Of a stretch of DNA of 64,000 bases, positions 43,801-55,500 are shown piece by piece. The translations under genes were made by a program, and so were the position numbers. Below the pieces are notes generated by a model. It worked only from the letters and a program-made list of their open reading frames with translations. It ran no database searches and was not told the origin of the DNA. Source of the DNA: Nematostella vectensis (lineage: Eukaryota > Cnidaria > Anthozoa > Actiniaria > Edwardsiidae); contig NC_064034.1 of assembly GCF_932526225.1 (NCBI RefSeq), positions 10,667,387 through 10,731,386 on the forward strand, given 5' to 3'. The number at the start of each line of letters is the position of its first letter. The first letter of the stretch is position 1.

Positions 43801-46013
43801 TGCGATATCTCGAGTCAATAGGTAGTAGTGCGTCCCTGTGTTGTCTCATTTGCGATATCTCGAGTCAATAGGTAGTAGTGCGTCCCTGTGTTGTCTCATT
43901 TGCGATATCTCGAGTCAATAGGTAGTAGTGCGTCCCTGTGTTGTCTCATTTGCGATATCTCAAGTCCATAGGTAGTAGTGCGTCCCTGTGTTGTCTCATT
44001 TGCGATATCTCGAGTCAATAGGTAGTAGTGCGTCCCTGTGTTGTCTCATTTGCGATATCTCAAGTCAATAGGTAGTAGTGCGTCCCTGTGTTGTCTCATT
44101 TGCGATATCTCAAGTCCATAGGTAGAAGTGCGTCCCTGTGTTGTCTCATTTGCGATATCTCGAGTCCATAGGTAGAAGTGCGTCCCTGTGTTGTCTCATT
44201 TGCGATATCTCGAGTCAATAGGTAGTAGTGCGTCCCTGTGTTGTCTCATTTGCGATATCTCAAGTCAATAGGTAGTAGTGCGTCCCTGTGTTGTCTCATT
44301 TGCGATATCTCAAGTCCATAGGTAGTAGTGCGTCCCTGTGTTGTCTCATTTGCGAGACCTCAAGTCAATAGGTAGTAGTGCGTCCCTGTGTTGTCTCATT
44401 TGCGATATCTCGAGTCAATAGGTAGTAGTGCGTCCCTGTGTTGTCTCATTTGCGATATCTCAAGTCAATAGGTAGTAGTGCGTCCCTGTGTTGTCTCATT
44501 TGCGATATCTCAAGTCCATAGGTAGTAGTGCGTCCCTGTGTTGTCTCATTTGCGAGACCTCAAGTCAATAGGTAGAAGTGCGTCCCTGTGTTGTCTCATT
44601 TGCGATATCTCGAGTCAATAGGCAGTAGTGCGTCCCTGTGTTGTCTCATTTGCGATATCTCGAGTCAATAGGTAGTAGTGCGTCCCTGTGTTGTCTCATT
44701 TGCGATATCTCAAGTCCATAGGTAGTAGTGCGTCCCTGTGTTGTCTCATTTGCGATATCTCGAGTCAATAGGTAGTAGTGCGTCCCTGTGTTGTCTCATT
44801 TGCGATATCTCAAGTCAATAGGTAGTAGTGCGTCCCTGTGTTGTCTCATTTGCGATATCTCAAGTCAATAGTGCGTCCCTGTGTTGTCTCATTTGCGATA
44901 TCTCAAGTCAGTAGGTAGAAGTGCGTCCCTGTGTTGTCTCATTTGTGATATCTCAAGTCAATAGGTAGTAGTGCGTCCCTGTGTTGTCTCATTTGCGATA
45001 TCTTGAGTCAATAGGTAGTAGTGCGTCCCTGTGTTGTCTCAGTTGCGATATCTCAAGTCAATAGGTAGTAGTGCGTCCCTGTGTTGTCTTATTTTCGATA
45101 TCTCAAGTCAATAGGTAGTAGTGCGTCCCTGTGTTGTCTCATTTGCGATATCTCAAGTCAATAGGTAGAAGTGCGCTCTTGCAAGGTTTAGGTTTGCGCC
45201 TCTGCGATTTTTTCTATTCTGTCCAGGGTTGCTCTTTCTTCACTACAGTCAAAGCCCTACTTGCGACAAAAACAAGCTGAGACTTCACTTTCCAAGGAGG
45301 TCAAATAATAGGGAAATAAGTGTGACACGCGGCGCCCATATCATTATTTATTTTTTTCGGGGTCCGGTATCCATCAAATCGCGCGCTCTGATTGGCTCTC
45401 GTAGGTCCGGTATGAAATACCATGACCTCGGCCTTGAAAATATTGACCTCAGTCACGGTATTTCACGATACGGACCTCCCAGCTGGTAAATAACATATAT
45501 CTTCATGTCATCAGTGGGAACAAGGGTTAGGTTTAAACACCGTTTTGTTGTGCAGCCTGTGCAGACGTGCCAGTTGGTCTCGACAGTGAAAGTCTTGTGA
45601 TGGATCATCGTTTTACAAGCTCCTCTTCTTTGAGGGAAGCCTACAGACCATGGAAAGCACGGATGTCTAGTGGGACTGCCTGGGCGCCAAATGGCAATTC
45701 GAATGACAACGACTATTTGCAGGTGCTTACTATGTCCGTTCGTCTGTCAGTCTGTCCGTCAGTCTGTCCGTCAGTCTGTCCGTCAGTCTGTCCGCCAGTC
45801 TGTCCGCCAGTCTGTCCGCCAGTCTGTTTGTCAGTCTGTCCGTCTTTCTGTCTGTCCGTCAGTCTGTCCGCTAGTCTGTCTGTCTGTCAGTCTGTCAGTC
45901 TGTCCGTCAGTCTGTCTGTCTGTCTGTCTGCTAGTCTGTCTGTCTGTCAGTCTGTCAGTCTATCCGTCAGTCTGTCCGTCAGTCTGTCCGTCAGTCTGTC
46001 CGTCAGTCTGTCC

Positions 46014-46108
<95 letters not shown>

Positions 46109-49100
46109 CGCCAGTCTATCCGCCAGTCTGTCTTTTGTCTTGGTGGTTGTCTTTCTTCAGGCACCCTTATTGTGCAGTGAAGATATTCTTTTTTTTTTAG
46201 GTGGATCTTGGAAGCGTGTTTACCGTCTGTTATGTAGAAACTAGAGGAAATAAAGATTCTTCTACGAGCGAGTGGACAGGGTCTTACCGTTTGGATGTGT
46301 CCCTTGACAATCGCGTATGGAAATTTGTCAAGGTAAACAATAGAAAACCACTAATTCCTTAATTGTTTTCAAGAGCAGGTTATATAGCCAAGTGCGATGT
46401 AAATGGAAAGTCGCTATGCATTAGAATAACTAGTGTAGCATATCTCACATATAACATTTTACTTTTCCATAGACATTCCAAGGGAACACAGATCACAATG
46501 CCCCTGTCAAGAACAAATTACCTATACCCAGTCCTGCGCGGTTCGTGCGGTTCCAGCCTACCAGTTTCAACAATTACAAAGTACTTCGCGTGGATCTGTA
46601 TGGTGTAATACACGGTAAGTACTTCACGTGGATCTGTATGGTGTGAGACACGGTAAGTACTTCACGTGGATCTGTATGGTGTAATACACGGTAAGTACTT
46701 CACGTGGATCTGTATGGTGTAATACACGGTAAGTACTTCGGGTGGATCTGTATGGTGTAAGACACGGTAAGTACTTCACGTGGATCTGTATGGTGTAATA
46801 CACGGTAAGTACTTCGGGTGGATCTGTATGGTGTAATACACGGTAAGTACTTCACGTGGATCTGTATGGTGTAATACACGGTAAGTACTTCACGTGGATC
46901 TGTATGGTGTGAGACACGGTAAGTACTTCACGTGGATCTGTATGGTGTAATACACGGTAAGTACTTCGGGTGGATCTGTATGGTGTGAGACACGGTAAGT
47001 ACTTCACTTGGAGGTGTATGGCGTAATACACGGTAAGTACTTCGGGTGGATCTGTATGGTGTAATACACGGTAAGTACTTCACGTGGATCTGTATGGTGT
47101 AATACACGGTAAGTACTTCACGTGGATCTGTATGGTGTGAGACACGGTAAGTACTTCACGTGGATCTGTATGGTGTAATACACGGTAAGTACTTCGGGTG
47201 GATCTGTATGGTGTGAGACACGGTAAGTACTTCGTGTTGAGGTGTATGGCGGAAGACACGGTAAGTACTTCGGGTGGAGGTGCATGGCGTAAGACACGGT
47301 AAGTACTTCGGGTGGAGGTGTGTGGCGTAAGACACGGTAAGTACTTCACGTGGAGGTGTATGGCGTAATACACGGTAAGTACTTCACGTGGAGGTGTATG
47401 GCGTAAGACACGGTAAGTACTTAACGTGGATCTGTATGGTGTAATACACGGTAAGTACTTCGGGTGGATCTGTATGGTGTGAGACACGGTAAGTACTTCA
47501 CGTGGATCTGTATGGTGTAATACACGGTAAGTACTTCGGGTGGATCTGTATGGTGTAATACACGGTAAGTACTTCACGTGGATCTGTATGGTGTAATACA
47601 CGGTAAGTACTTCACGTGGATCTGTATGGTGTGAGACACGGTAAGTACTTCACGCGGATCTGTATGGTGTAATACACGGTAAGTACTTGACGTGGAGGTG
47701 TATGGTGTAAGACACGGTAAGTACTTGACGTGGAGGTGTATGGCGTAAGACACGGTAAGTACTTCACGTGGAGGTGTATGGTGTAAGACACAGTTAGTAC
47801 TTCACGTGGAGGTGTATGGCGTAAGACACGGTAAGTACTTCACGTGGAGGTGTATGGCGTAAGACACGGTAAGTACTTCACGTGGAGGTGTATGGCGTAA
47901 GACACGGTAAGTACTTCATGTGGAGGTGTATGGCGTAAGACACGGTAAGTACTTTACGTGGAGGTGTATGGCGTAAGACACGGTAAGTACTTTACGTGGA
48001 GGTGTATGGCGTAAGACACAGTAAGTACTTCACTTGGAGGTGTGTGGCGTAAGACACGGTAAGTACTTTACTTGGAGGTGTATGGCGTAAGACACGGTAA
48101 GTACTTCACGTGGAGGTGTGTGGCGTAACACACGGTAAGTACTTCACTTGGAGGTGTATGGCGTAAGACACGGTAAGTACTTCGTGTGGAGGTGTGTGGC
48201 GTAAGACACGGTAAGAACTTAACGTGGAGGTGTATGGCGTAAGACACGGTAAGTACTTCACGTGGAGGTAAATGGCGTAAGACACGGTAAGTACTTCGCG
48301 TGGAGGTGTGTGGCGTAAGACACGGTTAGTACTTCGTGTGGAGGTGTATGGCGTAAGACACGTTAAGTACTTCATGTGTAGGTGTATGACGTAAGACACT
48401 TTAAGTACTTCGTGTGGAGGTAAATGATATGACTCGGTTAGTACTTCGTGTGTATGGCGTTCTACCCTACCATTAGTAGTCTCTCATTCAATGGCGCGTA
48501 CTCTTTTTGGCCTTTTTGTGTAAGATATATATATTTTTGTATAGTATTAATCGAAAGCATGATTCGTTCTAAATGTTTTAAATTTAGAGTGTCAGCAGGC
48601 TCTTGGGATAGAGAACAAAGGCATAAGGGACGAACAAATGACGACATCGTCAAAACAAGACGACTCCCATGGCGCGTCCGCTGGTCGTCTGTACGCCGGC
48701 TCATCTTGGTGTAGCGCCACGTCGTCCAGCTCGGAGTATCTGCAGGTGGACCTGGGGCGAGTGGCGAAGGTCACAGGCATAGCGACACAGGGATCCCCTA
48801 CCGAGGATAAGTGGGTGATGACGTATGCATTGTCGCATAGCAACAACGGGGAAGATTGGGTGGAATATAAGGCTGGCCAGAATATTCTAAAGGTATGTCG
48901 TTAAATCGCTTGAATGACTTACAGTGGATATCACATTACGGTAAATTGACTAAGGCTGGAAGGAAGGGCTAGAGCAGCTCAATGGTCCGCTACATCAGAT
49001 TTGTCGTTATATTTTCCTCTAACCATAGAGAACCCCTCTCTTCAAAAGCGTGTCCTGGATTGGCTGAAAAGGGTGGACAGGGAGGGGGAGGGCGCAGTCC

Positions 49101-49426
49101 CTGGTATAATATCGAAAAAGGATAATATTGGACGTTCATTTACACACGCGTTGTTCAGACTTTAGCAGGTAATTCGGACGGTTCGCGAGTGGCCGTCAAC
49201 TGGCTCCAGTATCCCTTCATGTCACGCCATGTGCGCGTGACCCCACAGACCTGGAGGAACGCAATCTGCCTTCGCGTGGATTTCTACGGCTGTGCTGGTG
49301 AGAAATACCTCCAAACGTTTAAATACTCGTTATAGCGGATTTTTCTTTCTATAACTCATCCTAAAACAAGAAAAAGCTAGATGCTTATCAAGGAATTTAG
49401 GCATGCATGCGCATGGACAGTATTTT

Positions 49427-49516
<90 letters not shown>

Positions 49517-52500
49517 AATGATGCTGTTAAAGTGATGGTTTGTTTAATTTCCTGTGTGTGTCCTTTTTTTTTCAGTTACATGCGACAAGCACCCAGTAGG
49601 CCTTGCCAACCTTGAAGTTCCCGACTCCAATATAACAGCTTCCTCAGTACTAAACATTACCACCCCACCCTCCCAGGGGCGGCTCAACTCTCTAGGTGGG
49701 TCCTGGTGCGCAAATACCACCGACACCGCACCATACCTCCAAGTGGACCTTGGCACACGTCACGTGATCTGCGCGGTGTCTACTCAAGGTAGCCCGAGCG
49801 CTGACCAGTGGGTGCAGTCGTATGAGGTTCATGGATCGCTTGACGGGGTCACGTGGGTACCATATAAGGAGAGAGTTAGAGTTAAGGTAGGTATTGGTGT
49901 TGCTTGTTTTGACCGTTGGACGTATCGGTTGTACGAATCCTATTGTGGTATATAAGGGCATATACAAAAAAACATATCCCGTGAATGAAAAAAAATAAAT
50001 AGGATCAATAAGAAGATACATATCATAGACACCAAGTGCTGCCTCTATAATAATTTAGCTTAATATCCACTTTTGGTGGATTCTTTAAGGTTTTTCAAGG
50101 AAATTTCGACAGCCAATCTGTAGTCAAGCAGGATTTGTCTGAAGTTCTCGTAGCGAGGTTTGTGCGCATGCTCCCCGTGACCCATCATACCGCTGCGTGC
50201 CTGCGAGCAGAGATATACGGCGCTGCCGTGGAAGGTAGGTCACGTGATGGCTATTAGTTCAGGGGCGCGTCCAGAGAAAAACACAGGGTGGAGTTCGGAG
50301 TATTAATTCACTTACCACGTGTCAATTAAGTTCAAATCAGCATCCTTAGCTCTGGTAGCTTTGGTTACTAAGTCCATCTAGAAACCTTTTCTATTTAAAT
50401 ACACAGACCAAATTAACCGTCCTCTTAACTACTAATAGAGGGGTCAACCGGAGTCGAACCCACCTCCACATGAGCAGGCTGGGTTCCGGACACTTCGGGC
50501 CCCTCAGGACACGTGCCTGTTTTTACCAAGGAAACGAATTATAGATCCACAAACGAGTTGTGTAGCTACAATTAGTATGAAAATACATGCGAATACATAC
50601 TGCGGCAGTTTAATTGATAAATATTAAAGGTGCTAAATTTGTACAAGATGCAATAGAACAGTCGAGCATTACCGATTGATGCCGATATCGTTCGAACTTG
50701 ATATTTATATCCCTGCTATTCGCCGGGTAGACTTTCTCAAAGTAGTTCAAACAATGAAAACAAAATTGGGGTTTAGAACCTCTCGCCACTTCGTCGCTCG
50801 CTCGGTCGCTACGCGACCTCATTTAATCTCGCTTCGTTCGATTACTGACTCCGAGGTCGACTTGAAGCAAGTCGCCGGGATGATAACAGCTTTAATCTAC
50901 ATATTTTGGTTTTCTGTTTTGCTGACAGATTGTAGCAAGGAGCCCGTTGGAGTTCATTTCGGGGGCGAAGTTCAAGACAGCCACATGACTGCGACAAGCC
51001 AATATGCCGGTAATAAAACTCACCTCGGTTTATTTTATTTATTTTTTGTTAATTCCTTTAATTTATTTTCAATGTAATGCCTATCTATATATGTAGCAAA
51101 ACTAGCAAAACTAAGGAACGTAAAGTGGTCGTTTTTAGTACGCCAAGAAGACAGTTTGTTCAGTAACACAACAGGCCCATACCCAGGGGGGAGGGGGGTG
51201 CGGGGGTGCCAACGAACCCCCCCCCCCAACGGCAAGGTCCACTTTCGTTCGGTTCCCAATGGATGTGCTAGTTGTAGACAAGCTAGATCACTCTGGTTTG
51301 TAGCCAAATCCGACAATAAACGTAAATTGGAGATACTGCGACGCATAAAAATCCCTTTTTGTTCTTTTGGAGATAGTCATTACATCTCTCTTCCCCCCCC
51401 CCCCCCCCCCGGAAAAATTAGGCCCACTTTTTCGGATTTCGAACCCCCCCCCCCCCCCCCCCTTCAAGAAAAATCCTGGGTACGTGCCTGTAATATAATT
51501 GTTTTTAACTTAAAAATGTTGCCATAGGTAATTACCAGGCTTGGCGGGGAAGACTCTATAACCCTTTATATGCATGGGCCGCGAGTACAAAAACGGGGGC
51601 TGGTGACTACCTTGAAGTCGATCTAGGCGCTGTCTTCCTCTTGGCCGGCATAGCGACCCAAGGTCATCCATCAGAGAACGAGTTTACGAGGTCATACAAA
51701 CTGTTGATGTCGTTAGGCGGTCAACAGTGGGAAACTTACAAAGAGAACAATACAAACAAGGTGATGTATGACTTGTTTAGCCGCTTGTTCGCGGTGCGCT
51801 AGCAAAAATATAAAGCACATAAAAATTGGAAAGAAAAAAAAAGTAAACAATTAAAGTGAAGTTATACTAAATAAACTTTTTAAAATCTTTTTATACCAAA
51901 ACAAACCAAAATAGCAAACCAAAAGCGAGTTCAATCATCTTGTCATATTAGAACGCGCTATAGAAATAAATTATTGTTATTAAAAAAAGAATTGTGTATA
52001 TGGCCGATCTCGTTTTGGTTCAGATATTCAATGGAAATACTGACAAGACGACAGTTGTCAAGAGAACGTTTTCCATGGTAACCGCCGCACGCTATGTTCG
52101 GGTAAACCCCATGACCTTTCAAGGGTACAAACAAATGCGGGTTGAGCTGTATGGCTGCAGACAAGGTAAGAGCCGATGATGCTGATAATAATAGAAATGA
52201 TGCTGAGGATAATAATGATAATGATAATAGCGAACTTCAGATTTACGACGGTAGATGGACGACGACGACGCACACGTTGTATTTCTCCACATTTAATGTG
52301 GTGAAATACAACGTGTATTTCACCACATTAAAAGCTGAAGTCTTGCATATGCGCCATCGTAGACTCTCCGCTGTCGTGAATCTGTAGTTCGCTAATCATA
52401 TCAAGAAAATTTAGCCAAAAACTGTCGTTTTTTCCAGACGCGTATAAGGATACTAATATATTCCCTTTTTGGAAAACCAGCACGATTCTTGTCATTTTTA

Positions 52501-55500
52501 GGGCTGCCGTACCGCAGGTACTTCGCAAACTTTGTGAATTGTATTCAGAATAGAAAAACAGTGACTGTGACTATCTTTAGACAATGGAGAAAGCTTCTGA
52601 AAAAAAAAAACTAAAATTCCTCGTTACCAGACCCCTAAAACGACAACGGTTTCTTCATATTAATGATAATTATGACGATTTTAATGGTTATGATTATATG
52701 GTGATACATTGGTGTGTTTAGTGGTGTGATTAGGATCATTTTCGTAAAATCATACGGTGATGATAGTGATAGCGGCGATGATAAGAGTGATTTTGATAAC
52801 GATGATAACTAGAATTAAGGATATTATGGATAACTAATTAAGGATAAGTAGATTTAAGCGTTACTGTTTTACGGTACGTTCATTATGTTTGCATTCTTAC
52901 TAACATTTTTCCGGAAGGCTGGCGCGTCCCTGTCGGAGTGGAGACTGGGCAGGTGTCTGATGTGCGCATGTCATCGTCTTCTTACTCGAGTCCTAACCAC
53001 AATGCCTCCGCCGCGCGTCTGTACGCCTCGACCTGGTGGTGCGCGTCGTCATCGTTACCCACAGAGTTCTTACAAGTTGACCTTGGATTACTCGTTGATG
53101 TCACTGGCGTTGCGTTACAGTCCGGTGACACTGCGTCACGTGTCACACAATTCGACTTGGAGCTTGGATGCACAAATAGTATTTGGCGGATATTGAAGGT
53201 AAAGCTTTAGTCATTGATAGGTAGTCATCTTTAATTTAGTATTTACTTGCATCTTTGAATATGAGAAGTTTGGCAGAAATAACAAAAAGAGGTTATAAGA
53301 AATGGGCCAATACGCTTTAAAGTACTGCTTTTAACTTTGGTCGACTGTTGAATTTGATCTTTACTTTATTTATGTATAATAGCAGCACGAATATGTAAAA
53401 TAGCCGAGAGGAGCTCTTTTTTGATTGGCTGATTGATTTATTGAAGGGCCTCACGGGGAACTCGGCCGCAAACACAGTGATGACCACGTGGTTAGATGAT
53501 CCTATCGGCGCAAGACTGGTCCGCATCCGGCCCACGGCCCACGAGAGTGGCGTATGCATGAGGATCGAGATATACGTCAACAAACAAGGTACATTCTTTG
53601 ACGAAACCTGACGTGTATACGAAAAACATGCACACGATTTCAACCACTTTCCCCCACACTGGTTTTTATTGTCCCTATTAATAGTGAATTTCAAGAATTT
53701 AAAACAAAAAACAAAAAACAAATAGACAGTAAATCGTTAACATGTTCCATACACAACTTCTTCGAATAAGGTCGCACTCGGAGAATCCATGTATCGTAAC
53801 CTGCAGTGCCCCATGGGTATCAAATAAATGTAAAAATACAAATCCAGGCTTTAATAGCTGTATAATTCTTATTTTATGTTCCTATGGACATTACAATGGC
53901 TTTCAGATACCAGGATTCAACGTTTTTTGTCATTGATATAAGCGCGCATCTCGTGAGCCCGCTAATCAAGCAAATGATATCCCTCATAGCACCGTAGTTG
54001 TATAATAAACAAGCATATATCAACAAAAATAGTCAACGTCAAGTCAACGCAATGTATATAAACCTTAAACGCTCTCATTTTTTCAGTGCCTCCTCCACAT
54101 ATAATCAGTTTATCTATGAATGGGAACCTAACCGCCTCAGCAAACGCCACTACGCGACTATTTTGTAATTACACCCTGCCCCACGCTTCAGTCCGATGGA
54201 TTCTGAACAACAAGCTTATCCCGCAACCCGCGGGATCGCCCGTGACTTACCCTGATGGGTACTCCGTGAGCAATGTGACCGTGTGGTTCACTAGCGCGGA
54301 TGAGATTGTTGACAAGTGTGACGAAGGAGTAGGGTCAAGCAGAGATCGCCGTTGCAGCGCCAAGGTCACGTGCCAAGTGTTTTATAGGAATCTGGTGACC
54401 AGAGGCGCCGTGGAGCGCAGTGTGCCGGTCTATATTCAGCTAAGTAAGACTTGATTACCTCTAATCTAGTAATGGTACAGCATAGTCAAATAGGCTGCAT
54501 CGCGATGCCCACAATCAATACTTTGTGTTTCTTTTGGAAGTCAACCGTGTTCCAGTCATTAAATTAATTGCAATGTTTTCTGGGCTAGATAACATTTGGC
54601 TGTTAGTGGCTACGTAACACAGCGCTTTGATTTTGGTAAAGATAGTATCGTTTATTCCAGAGATATTAGACTAGTATTCGCGCAAATCTCTTTTGTTTTA
54701 GACATCGTTAAAACTCTATTATTCCCCCATCTATTTGAGGCCCGTTTTCCAATGAGGATGAAGGGTTTGTAATGGGCTATTTTCGTTTTTGCATAAAATC
54801 AAAGAATGAAAATCAAAGATACAAATAGCAGTTAAGAGCAAGTAAGCACAAATTGCATGTCAACTGATGCTTATTTCATCCACTCCCGCTATTTCAGTGG
54901 TACCATCATCTCCAGAGAATGTCACCGCAGTCAACGTATTCGATAGTTCGGCCACCATCAAGTGGTTACAGCCTCCAGCAACCACCGCCGAGGGAGAAGT
55001 TAGACATTTTGTGATACAATACAGCGCAGACTCGTCAGCGGTATTCAAAGATATAGCAGGCGCAAAATTCAGATCACGGATTCTGAAGGGATTGCGGGCC
55101 AACACCACATACTCGGTCCAGATTCGCGCGGTCAGTATTGTCGGTGAGGGGAACTTGGCGAATTTTACCTTCAAGACCAATCCTACCAGTGAGTATTTTT
55201 GTTTGATTATTTGTGTTCCACCAGCGTCCCTCTATATTCTGCTTGTACACTTTCGACACGTTAGAATCCTACTAAAGAAATACTTCGTGATGGTTCCATC
55301 TGAACTCATCTTTGTAAATCACTTTGCTATTATCACTCAAAGGAGGGTTTTAATTAAATTTCAATCTGGTTTCTTATCTAGTTCCTTGCCATCGTAAAAG
55401 TGTCGGTTTAGAAACCAAGGCAATTCCTGATTCGTTCATCACCGCCTCGTCACAAAAGAACTTCACCACCCCACCCTCCAGGGGACGTCTGAACCTCGTC

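Noticed and set aside
43529-45175. CRISPR-like regular repeat array
   Set aside because: Repeats are contiguous with no unique spacers, and the context is an animal intron.
45567-46244. Ser/Val/Cys-repeat ORFs of 176-225 residues
   Set aside because: They arise from the (TCTG)n intron tract; only the first part (45556-45722) is a real exon in this frame.
47080-48399. Minus-strand ORFs of 97 and 173 residues with STRSTYRVL repeats
   Set aside because: Translation of the 38-bp minisatellite.
50435-50530. tRNA gene on the minus strand
   Set aside because: Only a box B-like GGGTTCGACTCC is visible; no box A or foldable cloverleaf.
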